Positions 12,795 through 25,265 are shown, numbered from the stretch's first letter. The stretch: 64,000 bases of DNA from Geosiphon pyriformis (GCA_016748015.1 JAAOMT010000109.1:238991-302990); one strand, 5' to 3'. Numbers and translations are program-made. The notes: generated by a model from the letters alone, not told the origin.

Positions 12795-13215
12795 TTAATC
12801 CTTCGGCAAGAAATGAACCCATAGAAAGAGCAAAAATATCACTAAATGAGAAACCATTTTATTCGGTAAGATCAACATTCCTAGGCTTTTACATACATTT
12901 TGAAGTAGAGCGAATCCTTCATTTTCCAAATCAATATCTTCTTCAAGTAGCATCGGTGCTTGCGTGATTCTTTGCCAAAATCGTTTTCCCACCTGAACAT
13001 GCCAAATTAGGTGTTAATGGTTAATTTATAATGATTTTCAAATACATGTAACAAGAATTAACCTGTGTGATGTCACAAATGAGCCAAATTAGTACCACAC
13101 CAAGAAGTATTGAATGATAGATTTCAAAAAAGACAATAGGTGCTGGTTGACCAGCAAATGGGTTCTTCAAGCTATATGCTAGAATTTGGTGGGTAAGATA
13201 AAAAGAAAAATACAT
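12795..13215 (-). CDS. Small hydrophobic protein, unknown
   Basis: Two exons, 13215-13063 and 12992-12795, join in phase 0 across a GT-AG intron (donor GTTAAT, acceptor TTCAG) to give a 116-residue protein. It has a hydrophobic stretch IVFFEIYHSILLGVVLIWLI (residues about 27-46) and a second, MVSHLVIFLLFLWVHFL, near the C-terminus. Both could be membrane spans, with a polar loop containing an acidic LEEDIDLENE patch between them. I do not recognise the family. The upstream end may be incomplete, since no independent evidence fixes the ATG at 13215. It could also be a chance pairing of two short frames. Confidence 0.45.
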
Positions 13216-14496
13216 TTTGAAAAGGAAAAAGCGTTTAACATGGGATTTTTTGGATATCCGGATTCAACCATAAATAGACTGATTAGTCGTGAGATAAAAA
13301 TCAATGAAATATGTAAAGTGGAATTAGCGAACCCAATGTGGCGAAATACGATTGATTAGACTCCTCATTTTTCGATAATTTTAGCGTTCAGGATATCTTA
13401 TGACAGCATTCTATTTATTCCCTTTTTTTCTTATATTTTATTTTTGTTGGATATTTTATACTAATAATTAATCTCATGCCTATCCCTTTGTCTAACTTAT
13501 TTTGATAAAGTAGAAGGTTTCTATAAAGTGATTGACAATTTATTAAATCTACAATTTTCAGCATTTAAAATGAAGAATAGAGCATTTCAACCTCCAGAAA
13601 GAATTTTTAAATTCAAGATATAAACTTAATCGTTCTAAAAAAAATTATAGGATAGAGGTCCATGCAGAAAAAATGAATCCAGAATCGCGGCGCAGCAATT
13701 TTAAAGTTGAATTTGAAATTTAGAGGGAAAGTGAAGGTTTCTCGGTCGTTCGAGTTTTTTGGCTGGATTCAGAGCTTTTTCCATATGAAGGTATTTTGTT
13801 GTAAACGCAATCAAGTTACTTCTTGAGGCTGCTGAGCCTACAAACATAAAGACCAATCTTTCATGAATTTATAAATTCAAATTATCATTGGGTCCTACAA
13901 TTTGATTTTGGTTTCTCACGTATTACTGTTTTTCATTTCTCGTCGATATTTGGAACCCACTATCGGTCATAGAATTCTATGAAAGTTTTTTAAAGACTAA
14001 AAAATTATAACCAATCCTTCCAAAAATATATATTATAAATAATTTTTAATGTGTTTGAGAAACTGAAAGTGAGGAAATTCTTGTAAGAAAAAAATTTTAA
14101 CAAGGTTACCCCCCGTTGATGGTCGATCTTTTTTAGATTTATTTCCATGATCATCGTTAGTTAAGTCGTTGTTAAAATTCCATCTTTCACGCCATTTGCT
14201 TCTCTGATATTAACCGAGCCTTGTGAAATCCTGATTTTAAAATTAAATTTGACAGACAGGCCTCAAGATTATAACCATAAAGTGGTGTAATCCAAAATTA
14301 AAAGGTATACTTAATTTTTCTTGAGACATATAACTTATTCGATCATTAGTATTTCTCATTTCTCTCTAACAAATTCAACACATTAATCGGTGTCACTCGA
14401 GCCATGAAAATTATTTTATCCAAGTTCCTTTACACTGATCGATATCAATTTTATCCCCTGCTCTCAAAGTTTCAATCCACCTTTACAACGTCATCA
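13216..14496. other. Intergenic, no gene seen
   Basis: No supported coding region or repeat. Composition is mixed AT-rich. Confidence 0.45.
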
Positions 14497-14835
14497 TGAC
14501 ACTAACTCGTCAATCTCTCAATTTATCTTCAAATTCATCCTCAACTCGAGCCCTGTCAATCCATGGAAAAAGTAATATCTTTAATTATTTTCTCTTGAGA
14601 TTTTAACAATATTGTCGTTGGATTTTATTAACGCTTGAAGATTTTTTTTTTTGGAAATTCAAGGTAAATCATTGAATAAGCTGTCACCAATATCTTTTGA
14701 TTGTTTATAAACTCCTTTGGAGAAAAAAATACAATCGCAAAATTTGTCGGCCCTTCAAGATCTTTATGATGAGCTGGAAAACTATAAGAAATAACTGGTC
14801 AGAAAGTACCAATATACTGAACTGATTTCCAGCTC
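14497..14835 (+). other. Possible 5' exons or coding relic
   Basis: An ATG at 14497 opens a 25-codon Ser/Asn/Thr-rich frame ending at a GTAATA donor near 14572. After a TTCAAG acceptor the frame continues as SKSLNKLSPISFD but meets a stop. Beyond it the same frame reads LSALQDLYDELENYKK, which looks like coiled coil, then stops again. This may be a decayed or mis-spliced 5' part of the downstream low-complexity ORF, which lies in another frame. Evidence is weak. Confidence 0.25.
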
Positions 14836-15942
14836 ATGGTTCGATCACATGATTACAACTATTCTACTTCTTGCATATACAATGATAGTCGGAAAATCTT
14901 CCAGTCATCAAACATGATACAGATCCTCTCTTATGGTCCATACAAGTTGCCGCTGTTTCGGGCCAACTATTCAACCAGATATATTCTAGCTCCAGATCAT
15001 CCGTCCATAGATCGTCGAACTCCTCAACACTCTTTCTATAAATCGAGGGAATCTACGTATAGATACCCCCCTTTAACTTATGGGCAATTCTCACATAACC
15101 GCATTTCATTCAACAATCAGACTCAAGATTCTACTGCTTCTTACAATCAAATACACCAAACGAAATATAAAAATAATCAATCTCCCACTTACTACAATTC
15201 AATCGCTCAGCTTAAAGACTACCCAGCTCATGAAATTTCACCACGTGAATCTAATAGCTCTGCTCCACAAACTCGAAAACAAACTTCTTATGAAGCGTTT
15301 CCAGCCCTCAAATTTTCATATATTCAAGCTGGTCGTGATTCAACTCTCCAATCTAATGATCAGTATACTCAATCCCATGCCCCTAATATTTCTTTGCATC
15401 ATTCAAATACTGTGAATGCTCGCTCTCAACTCCTTCGGGATCCACAAAGTGAATCGAGGTTTTCCCGTGATCAATCTCTAACAGCTGATGATAACTTTTG
15501 CTACTCAAAAAATTCACATTCAGAATTTCGGGAACCTTATCGATCATTATCTCGACCAACTTATTTGTTTGCACAGTTTCAAGCTTATTATAGGCCAAGA
15601 ACAAATGCAGATTTTCCACAATATCAAGCTTTTCAAGAAGAATCTTATACACCAGATTTCTTAACTCGACCCCAAGCGTCTGATACTGTAATGCGGCAGT
15701 CGAACTTTTCTAAATATCAAAACCCTTATCGTCCTACCAGTATTTCATCTCAAAGAGAAAGTGGGAGCCATCAATTAGCAAAATTTAACCCCCTGATTTC
15801 TGACTCAGCGTCCATAAAGGTTCTGGGAGCCAAAGATACAAACACGCAACCAAAATACGATTCATATAGTGCTTCAAGTGCTCGATTCACTCCAACTAAC
15901 GTAAGCTATATCAAAGATATTGCTATTCAAAAGCCTATTTAA
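14836..15942 (+). CDS. Low-complexity Ser/Tyr/Gln/Asn/Arg-rich protein
   Basis: A single open frame of 368 codons in AT-rich DNA, too long to be chance. The protein has no globular domain that I can see. It is rich in Ser, Tyr, Gln, Asn and Arg with scattered aromatic residues (for example STYRYPPLTYGQF and RTNADFPQYQAFQEE), a composition typical of disordered, condensate-forming or scaffold proteins. No signal peptide or membrane span is evident. After the TAA the same frame stays open for about 25 more codons to a second stop near 16020. Family unknown. It may be lineage-specific or part of a larger gene with 5' exons between 14.5 and 14.8 kb. Confidence 0.6.
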   Translation: MVRSHDYNYSTSCIYNDSRKIFQSSNMIQILSYGPYKLPLFRANYSTRYILAPDHPSIDRRTPQHSFYKSRESTYRYPPLTYGQFSHNRISFNNQTQDSTASYNQIHQTKYKNNQSPTYYNSIAQLKDYPAHEISPRESNSSAPQTRKQTSYEAFPALKFSYIQAGRDSTLQSNDQYTQSHAPNISLHHSNTVNARSQLLRDPQSESRFSRDQSLTADDNFCYSKNSHSEFREPYRSLSRPTYLFAQFQAYYRPRTNADFPQYQAFQEESYTPDFLTRPQASDTVMRQSNFSKYQNPYRPTSISSQRESGSHQLAKFNPLISDSASIKVLGAKDTNTQPKYDSYSASSARFTPTNVSYIKDIAIQKPI

Positions 15943-16777
15943 ATTTCTAAAATTCGATTCTTTTCACATTCTGATAGTCTTCAACGTGCTCATCATCTGA
16001 AGACACGGCGCTGGGAGTAGAGAAAATCAACCCATGTGGAAATCGATATGCCTACCTCGGCAATTCAAAAGCGCTCGGGGGGTGAGCAGTATTTTTGAGA
16101 GGCCCGCTTGGCGGAATGCAGATTTTGACTTGCATTTTTCATATCTTCTCTTTTTTCTCATAATAGGGCCTTTTATTATAGAAACAAAAGTGGTAGTTTT
16201 TATTCTCAAAATCATGATGGTTCTGTCTTATTTATCGATAAACATGGTACCGCGAAATATACCCCACCGGTAAAAAATCCGAGGCTTTTGGCGCGTGGAA
16301 AAGATAGGGAAAATTTCTATTGAAAACCATATTCAACAGGCTCTCATTAGTCAAAATCTTTCAGTTCAAATAAGGAAACAGTAAAACCAAATTATCAATG
16401 ACGTTCTTTGAGATTTTTTGATTTGTGGGCGAAATGTCGAAATTTCGATTTTTACATTTATGATTTGATAAAGGTTTTGAAGATGATATTGTAATTTTTG
16501 GGTGGTTCCTTGAAAACTTCTAAAGGTGAGTAGTTTTGCAAAACTAATCTTAATTTCTTAGAATCAATAAAAATTGAGGTAGAAACGTCCTTCGTTCAAG
16601 AAATTATACAAAATGGTACGAAGACCTGGGTATTATTTGAAAGAGTATGCTTCCCAGCCGGGAGAGATGCGTATCTGATATTAGTTTTAATCATTAAATC
16701 AAAAAATAGCCATGTTTATTTAATCATATAATTGTTTGAAATCGTGGAATATGATGGGCAGCTGGAAAAAGAATTGA
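15943..16777. other. Intergenic, between low-complexity ORF and MATH-BTB B
   Basis: A short ORF at 16034-16273 has a hydrophobic centre but no family resemblance, and another frame is open on the opposite strand there. I do not call either as a gene. Confidence 0.45.
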
Positions 16778-18205
16778 TCAAACCTTTACTTTCTCCAAAA
16801 GCTCAAATAGCAATTCATTAGCCATCATATGATCCTTACATTCCGACCTCATTCTCTTGAATCCGTCAGACCGCCTCACGACCTCAAAATTATCAATAAT
16901 ATATTCAAAAACCACCTTTTTCAAATCAGGCCATTTCCAAGCTTCTGAAAAGAACAGTTTCGAAACATTCTCACAGTTCAACTCACTCGTAATACGATTT
17001 TTTGCTCGGTTACGAAGTTCATGTATTAGATATTTGTCACTCACGGCCAAGATTTTGAGAGCGCTGGTCTCCGAATCTTCTTGACCAAATCTTATTTCGT
17101 TGGTATAAAGGAAATGAAGCATCGCAAAAAATGTTTCGTACTCAAAGTCTGGGACTTCGATTGGATATTTGATGTGAACATTTGTTGTGGAATCACTCAT
17201 GGAGTTTGGGTGAACCAAAGCTTTGTGCGGAGAAAGTGGCTTTGGCTTCCTTACAATCGCAGAGAGTGAAAGCGTCGTTTCACGCCAATTGCCCTCGAAC
17301 AATCTTCGAAAATATTCTGATCGTTGGGAAAGAATAATACTATTGGAGTAGATATATTGGTCTCGAACTGAGAACCGTACATCGCTGCAATGTTCATGGC
17401 CCAAAGATTCAGCCCAGGCGGTGATTAGGTCCCGTGGAATTAAGGGTCTTGGAAGTGGTGGTGTTATTTTCCCTCCATGCGCCGAAATCTGTCCAAAAAT
17501 AACTCCAACGCACACTTGTTTTGGGATATTGGCAAGGCTCAATGTAAAACCTGTGGCAGATAAGAACAAGTAAGAAATAAAATTGTTGGAATTTGATAAA
17601 ATTCTAAGTTGCCTACCCCAGCCTGTTTGACCTACTGAATATTCGACATGATCTAGTGTTTCTTCAAGAATCTTGGCATTGCTCCTTATTAAAAAGATAA
17701 TTCAGTCAGTTCAAAAACGTTTATATGAACTTTTTTGGTTTTCAATACTCACGAAATCTCCGTGACGTACAAAACAATTTGCAAATTACTTCTTTCACTC
17801 CAAACCCCTGCCGAATCCATTTCTTCTTGATTTCTAACTGCATGAAGAAATACACCCCATTCACCCGAATCATCCATATTATCCTTGTTTTAAATTTTCA
17901 AGGAATATTCAATTATTCGTTCCAATTAAAAAATTGGCTTGAGCACATAAAAAATTTGGAAAAGAAACCTGCGCCCAAGTAAGTTGCCAAAACATATTGG
18001 GTGCACTGGAAAATGTTTGACTAAAATATTCACGACTGCTATTCATCACTTCAAATTCAAATTTGGCTCTGCCATTTAGAGGAGCTGTAGTAGTAGTTGT
18101 ATGTTTCGGGATGGCTGGATGATCCAAATCCATGAGCGAAGATTTTATGATAGACACGGGTCTAATATTCTCAACTTTTTGAAGCGAGTAAATAATTTTA
18201 ACCAT
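16778..18205 (-). CDS. MATH-like/BTB/BACK protein B
   Basis: Exons 18205-17969, 17883-17753, 17684-17617 and 17550-16778 give 402 residues. Compared with the other copies it has about 50 extra N-terminal residues, including a run of five threonines, before the MATH-like start AKFEFEVMNSSREYFSQTF and FWQLTW. Exon 2 reads EWGVFLHAVRN and NLQIVLYVTEI; exon 3 ends GQTGWG. The BTB part has CSDVRFSVRDQYIYSNSIIL, RSEYFRRLFEG and YETFFAMLHFLYTNEIRF. The BACK-like tail has LAVSDKYLIHELRNRAKNRI and AWKWPDLKKVVFEYI. A Cullin-3 adaptor role is inferred from the family. It carries an extra phase-2 intron in the MATH part and lacks the intron before the DKY motif, like copy D. The ATG at 18205 is the best upstream ATG; a later one (MDLDHP) is possible. 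Confidence 0.83.
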
Positions 18206-19666
18206 TACCAATTGAGCGGATAATAGCCTGAATAATGCATCTTTGTCATAATCATTTTATGACCAATTCTGTTTCACTTTGAAATGATTGGCATAGTGAT
18301 GAAGCGCGTGATGTTTTAATGCCCATCAAAGCAACATTTTATCTTCAAGCCGAGCAGAACCGTATTGGGGGCTGTTTTATTAAAAAAATTATTCAGCTTG
18401 AAAATTCTTATTCAGGATTTCAACATTAAAGAAGTAAAATTAATTTCCTGGCTTCAAAATCAAGTTGAAGCTGAACGTCCCAATTTGGCAAAACTGAAAC
18501 TTTCAATTTTTTAGGAAATTTACTCATTTTGCTACTTGGACTATCGAATTGGCCAGAAAGCTTTAGAATGACGTTTTGTGCTACGGACACTTGCCATTCT
18601 TTAATGTATCCAAGTATTTTAGTGCGAAATTATTTAAATGGAGGATAAAGAATTTTTTGTGGAAATATTTGAATTCCTATAATAAACTTATCATTTCCTT
18701 TGTCACCCTAATTACCAAAGAAATGCAATTTCAAAATATGGAGTGTCTCTGAAATGAAAGGAGGAATTAATTGAATATTAATTCTCAGAAATACAACAAA
18801 AATTTATAATTTTCGCAGGAAACCTAGTTGATCCTTAATTTATCATCGTTTCACTTTCACAAATTACTTCCCATACATCAATACAATCATTTCGATCTTC
18901 TGCTACACCGCCAGACGCAAGAAGAGCCATAAAACCATATGAAGAGCTCCCCAAAATCAAAGAATTCCCCAAACATAGAGCCTTACCCCGACAACTAAAT
19001 TAATAATTGGATCAGCTTATGTACTCCTCTAGAGTGTATCCTGGATTTTCCGAAATTTTTAAAGAGATGCAACAAAATTCCATAAGTGTAGGAGTAATAC
19101 CCTTTTGGCCAGCAGCAATGTTTTGAGGGTTCAGCAATGAAATCCTGCTCATTTTGGAATGTAAGCCATTAGATTGATTGTCTGAATTTTGATTGGATAG
19201 GCTAGAGCATAGTCCCAAAACCAACGCAATTATGTGCCACTGCAGCCAGTACAGGACTTTGCATCTTTTAGGAACATTCGATATTGAGGGTAAAAGAAAT
19301 CAAAGTAAAACGGTTCACTAAAATCTACGATCAATGCAAAGCTGAAATCTAAAAATACCAAATTCGAAAACTTTGGTGAAATGTATCGTATCAATTATTT
19401 TGAATTTTGAATGCTTGTTATTTCAGTTTAAGCAACTTAATCATTTTTTGGGGGGGGGGGGATATTGTAATATAGAATTTGTTTTAGAGGCATTTCAGTA
19501 CCTTAGAAGATTTTCATAGGAATAAAATTGGTTATAAAAGCTAAACCTAATTTGAACCTATAACTGGAATGTTAATATAAAATAAATCAAAATATATATC
19601 CTCAATCTTTGTATTCTGGTTATTTGAAACTAACGATCTCTTATGAAAAAGTCGTTTAGGAATTAT
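18206..19666. other. Intergenic with coding-like debris
   Basis: Between the two minus-strand MATH-BTB genes. Plus-strand fragments read like eroded coding sequence: about 18290-18415 (EARDVLMPIKATFYLQAEQ), 18417-18515 (ISWLQNQVEAERPNLAKLK) and about 18880-19003 (AIKPYEELPKIKEFP). None forms a complete gene. A run of 12 Gs lies at 19450-19461. Confidence 0.35.
19450..19461 (+). repeat. G12 homopolymer
   Basis: Twelve consecutive G residues, read directly, in strongly AT-rich intergenic DNA. Confidence 0.9.
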
Positions 19667-21215
19667 TCAGTTCATATCGTGATCTGGCTTCACTATCGTA
19701 ACCTCCATAGTCCTAGAATTCTTCTCATTATCACAAGGCACCAAGAAGCTCAATAGCTCAACCAAAATTTCACTACTCATAGGATACGATCTGGGATTAC
19801 CTTCAACCTTCTTAAACCCCCCAGTTTTTCGAATTCTTGGAAAATTATCAACCACGTATTTCATTACAAATTCTTTGATATCAGGCCATTTCCATGCAGA
19901 TGAGAACAATATTTCGGCAGCGTTATTAGGGTTCAACTCGTGAAATATTTTGACCTTGGCTCTTTCTCTCAACTCGGTCACAATATATTTATCAGCAATT
20001 GCAAAAAGCTAAACACAAGAACGTAACATTAATTTTTCTCATTTAATAATTTGAAGCAGTTTCTAATTTAATCGCAGGAAAAACTTACATCGAAGGCAGT
20101 CTGATGTGAATCTTTTCGCTTTGAAAAAGTGACCTGGTCGGTATAAAGAAAGCGTAGCATTTCCAAGAAAGTCTGATGAAAAAAATCTGAAATATCTATC
20201 ATATACCGAAATTGCCGTTCAGATTGTGCTGCATTGCCACTAGTTAGTTCGCCAGATATACTATTAGCGCGTGATTTAGTTTTCTCGCTCGAAGAAGTTG
20301 AAGTCACAGTTGAATCACTTGAATCACGCGTATGCCTTGTTGGCACCTGACGATTCGGTGGTTTTTTGAACTTTTTTGTTTCCGCCCATACACCTTCAAA
20401 CATTTTTCGAAAGTATTCGGAACGACGTGACAGAATTCCACTATTAGCATAAATGATCCGGCCCTTCACGTTAAACTGAACATCCGCAGTTTCAGGATTG
20501 TTTAGTTGTTCACCCCATGCATCTGCAAGATCTTTTGCAGCTGGTCGCCCAGGTAAAGTCACGGAATGTGCAACTGTACCGACATCTGCAACCTCAAAGT
20601 CTACACCGAATATAAGCTCACCATGAATTGGAAGTTCAGAACTATGACAAAAGTCTTTCCAGCCTTCAGACCCGTAGAAAAGAAGGTAAGATTTCAAGAG
20701 AAAATTTAATCACAATATAAGATTTTTATTATAAAGTTTCCAGCAGCCCAGAATCGTCCGAAAAAAATCCTACCGAAACCACGTCGAGTAGCTGAAAACC
20801 CATTCAATTCAGCTTTTCCAACATCAATTTTCTTATTCGTTTTAGGATCTTTTAAGAATATAGTGGCGCCGTACATCTCTCGAGTTTTCCAGATCCCTGT
20901 TGTATTCTCTTCTTCCGGATTAGGTATTGCACGAAGACCAAGCGAGCAGAATTGTGGATGGTCTGGTGTTGACTAAGGAAACCAAATTAAATTAAAATTA
21001 CTTATGAAGTACTAGACAAAAAATACATCATTAATCTAATGATCAAGAATCTAATCGTCATGTTTAAATTTTAATGTTCAAATTACCGGATTAAACACCA
21101 ACTGCCAGAACATTTCGTTAGAAGTCGCAAATGGTGGACTGTACACATCACCAGCTAATTTTAGAACATTGTATATACGAAACTCAAAGGCTGCTTTACA
21201 TTTTAAATCCGTCAT
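19667..21215 (-). CDS. MATH-like/BTB/BACK protein C
   Basis: Exons 21215-21087, 20972-20774, 20663-20089 and 20008-19667 give 414 residues. The MATH-like part reads AAFEFRIYNVLKLAGDVYSP, FATSNEMFWQLVF, then HPQFCSLGLRAIPNPEEE and GATIFLKDP. The BTB domain begins TADVQFNVKGRIIYANSGIL and continues RSEYFRKMFEGVWAET. It is split by a long Ser/Thr-rich insert (about 55 residues) before FHQTFLEMLRFLYTDQVTF. The tail is FAIADKYIVTELRERAKVKI and AWKWPDIKEFVMKYV. Its intron positions match copy A: phase 0 after FWQL, phase 1 before GW and phase 0 before the DKY motif. The long insert suggests a regulatory, perhaps phosphorylated, loop (inference). Confidence 0.85.
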
Positions 21216-24124
21216 ATTGAGAAATCTTAATTCTAAAGAAACTTGATATTAAAAGAAATTATTCAGCTGTTGGAAAATAATTATAAATTTTTTTTCAATC
21301 ATCCCTGTAAAATCATTAAATCATCAAATAAAGCGCGTGGAATTGGTACTATTTTTGGCTCAATTTTGGATATCCAAACCAATCACGGATTAACCGGTCT
21401 ACCAGCGCAAAGTTGCAAGCACTCCCCAGGGCATTCTACAATGTTACTTAAGTACAAAATTTCTAATACTCAACTTTATCCATGTGTTCGGGTTGGGGAC
21501 ATGCAGTGAAGTTGTTGGGGCTTGTTTCACAGTATTTGTCACTTGTGCTGATAATCAGATACGATTATCATCATTGATCAGAATAAAAACAAGTTATTAT
21601 TAATAGAAAATTTGATCTTTATTGTGCGTGACGTTTTCACAGCTTCCCGCCTTGACGCATTTATGAGGACGAAAAATCCACCACTTGCAATTTCTTCCCA
21701 AGGTTCCCCCGCCAAGAGAATGCAAGTGCTCCCAGAACAATTTTTTAAAGAATAATTCTCTTTTTTTACCACACATTCAGGTTACCCATTATAGCAGCGG
21801 AGGATTCCCTAGCTCTTAAAGGGTGATCAGTTTTGAATAGTATAATAAACAGTTAAACCTCAAATAATGATAATTTCTTCTTTGATTAGCCATTTTCTGC
21901 TCTCAAAGATATCTGCTGTGACAATCCTTGTTTTATACAATAATTTTTGTTCTTAAGAATTCTTAAGATAAACCATTTCTAAGTTTAATTATTTTTAATA
22001 GATTATATTGCCCCAATTTTTCAAAATTTTTTGATTGCACCAACTTTTTTTTAAATAGAAGTTAATATCACTTTAATATGCATAATAAAATAAAGTCTTT
22101 AATACATTTAATATAAAATAATCAGTTTTATTAATTTCAACAAAATAGGTAGTTACTCAATTCTAACATTATTTATTTTAAATTGAGAGGAATTTAATTT
22201 TTTAAACTTTTTTTTGTACAATTTTAAGCAATATGATTTTGCTTTTGATTATTAATTTTGACAATGAAAGTTAAAATAATCAAATGCATCAAGAAATTAA
22301 ATAATAAAAGTGTGCATAATTTTAATTTCAAATTTTAATTAATAACAGAATAAAACCCAAAAATAATTGAAACTGAATACATAAATAAAAAAAAAGATAG
22401 TGTTTTTAAAATACATATATTTTTATTAATATTAGTATTTATATATTTGTATTAATAACTAAAATAAGTTTATATTTTTGTTTTTAAATAAATATAAGAA
22501 TATATATATAATTATGTTTTAAGAAAAAATATATTAATATAATTATTAAAAAAATTATTCACTCTATTTATATTTTTATTTATACACAAATTGCAATTTT
22601 ATCCTTATATCGTTATTTTTATTATTATTTTGTGTATTTATTTAAACCAACTACAAGTTTTTAATATATATGTTTTTAATAGTATATTTTTTAAAAAAAA
22701 TTATTCATTTAGATTTTCATATTAGTATCTTGAATGAGTAAAAACATAAAATTTTATTAATAAAATCTTTAATGTAATAATATATTATATTTGAGCATAA
22801 TATATAAATTTGTTTTTTATTAATATTGTTAAAGTTTTTTTATGTTATTAAGTGTTGTAATTCTAATTAATTAGATTTATATATTAATTAATAATATTTT
22901 TTTTTCTAAATTTTATTATTAAAACAAAAGATAAGAAAGAAATAGTTATTATTTTTTTTATAATAGTTAATAGTGTTACAATTTAAAAAATTCTTTTAGT
23001 TGTAAAAATAGTTAAACAAAATATTATAAAAATTTTTAATTAATAACATAAAAACTAAATCAACTTTTTTTTCTAAATAAATTACTAATTTAAATGGTAT
23101 TTAAAAAACAATATTAAGCTTTTTTATGTGAAATTTATACTTCAAAGTTTTTTAAATATTGTTATTAAATGTGAATTTGTTGAAATTATTTTTCTTATTA
23201 TTTTTTGTAATATTTTTTTAATCACATTTTTTGACAATTTTAACATATTTAATAAAGTTTTTATTAGTAGTAATATACTTTAAAATTTTTGAATTTGTTT
23301 GTATAATATATTTAAAACCAAGTTGATTAATTTTTTTGATTTTATTATTTTTAAATTTAGTAATATAATTGCTTAAATACATGTTTTATTTTTTAATTAC
23401 TTAATTTTAACTATATTTAAAGATATATTATTGTTATTTTAAGTTTTAATAAGCTTTGAATATTGCTATTGCTAAAACTGATATTTTAAAAAGGAATTAT
23501 ATTTGGTAAAAACTTTTAAATATCAGTATTATTATAAGTATTAAGGTTTAAATTATCTGACTTTTGAATATTAAACTGTTTTTTGGTCTGTCAAAGTTTG
23601 TTTTTAAGCTATTTATTATGTTTAAAAAGTTTTTATAAACTAATTTTTTGGCTTTGTTTTTTTTATTAAAGTTATTATTTTATCTGTTGTGTTTTATTTT
23701 ATTATTATATTTAATAAAATATTTAAATTTAGATTAGATTTTTTGAAATCTAAATCGCAAAATTTAATTTCTTTAATGAAATTTTTAATAGAATTTTTTG
23801 GTGACTTAATTCATTTTTTTACTTATTTCTAAAAATAAATCCAATATAAAAATAAATAACTAATTCTTTTTTTTGGAGATTTAAGTTAATTTAAAAAAAT
23901 ATGATATATATTAATTAATTAATAAATAAAAAAATAGGTAGTTGTAAACTTGTAAAAAATAATATACTTGATTAATATTATTATTTTGTTTTAATTAAGT
24001 TGTATTTATTTTAAATACTTAAATTCTTAATTATTTAATAATACATTTTTTTTATGAATTTATCATTTTTTTGTTGATTTTTTAAAATATTATCCAAATA
24101 TTATTCGAAATATTCAAAATTGTG

Positions 24125-24222
<98 letters not shown>
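24125..24222. repeat. (AAT)n microsatellite
   Basis: About 32 uninterrupted copies of a TAA/AAT triplet, read directly. Confidence 0.95.
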
Positions 24223-25149
24223 CAAAATGTGAAATAAAATAATAGAAATTAAGAATAATTTGTTTATTAGGCCAAATATTAGCTTTTTAATATTTTTAAT
24301 AAAATATATAAATATATTAAAAAATTCTTTTATTTTAAATAATTGTTTGCAATTTTTGTTTTTAAATTTTTTTGTTGTAAATACAATTGAAAGTTTAATT
24401 GATAATTCTGTTTACAATTTTTCACTGTTTTTTTTTTTCAAACTTCAAATTTTTAATTGAAAAAAATCAAATTGAAATCAAAGATTTTATTTATAAGTGT
24501 GAAAAGTATGAAAATAAAACGGGAGACTAATATTTTAATTCTCTTTGTTTTATCGATATTGTTTCCACATGCAAAAAAAAACCAATATTAAAGAATTTTA
24601 ATTTTGTATTTTTTTATGAGTAAATTGTGAAAAACCTTAGTTTTAAAATTTCACATTTCATTATCAATGCACTCAAATTTTAGATTTTGAAAATGTTTAA
24701 AAATAAGAAAAATAAGAAAAAGTGGTTAAATATTTAAAAATTAATATTTGCCTAGTTCAGCCCAGCCATTGTATCTTTAATTTTACATTTGGATATATCC
24801 AAATCTTTACACTCCTCATTAAACCTTTTACCTTTTTCTTCTTTTTCACAAATGTCAAACTTGCCTGGACTTTCTCTTCTTGTCCTTGCTGTTGTTGTCA
24901 ATCTATATATGCTGCTGACAGTTCTTTATTGATCTCTGTTCCTACATCCTGCAGATCAAGACAGTGTTAATTGCAAAAATGTCGAATTGCAATAGTATAG
25001 ATTGATGCGTTATTTTCTGAACCATGATAATTTTGGTGCTATTAAGATAGATGTGCCCGAGGAGGTCATAGACAAGTTCATAGTAGGCAACTATAGTCTA
25101 TTAAATTGGAAGAGAGGCATAAGGATAATATTCACACAAATACAAATGT

Positions 25150-25265
25150 GAAAGTAAAGCTGGCTCGCAAGCCTGATCAAAGCTGAACTAGTCCCGAATC
25201 TGGTCAAACTAAACCGGGCTTCTGAACAATTTGATCCGGCTCGCAAACTACCACTGCGAGTCATG
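25150..25265. repeat. Less AT-rich repeat-like patch
   Basis: A short patch much richer in G and C than its surroundings, with the word GGCTCGCAA twice (near 25162 and 25241) and partly complementary CCCGAATC / CCGGGCTTC words. It may be the remnant of a dispersed repeat; no ends can be defined. Confidence 0.35.

Noticed and set aside
16034-16273. A 79-codon plus-strand frame with a hydrophobic stretch
   Set aside because: An equally open frame exists on the opposite strand and neither resembles a known protein.
21578-21772. Short minus-strand frame with EEIASGGF resembling a kinase glycine loop
   Set aside because: No lysine, catalytic loop or upstream Cys ribbon follows; could be chance or a very small relic.
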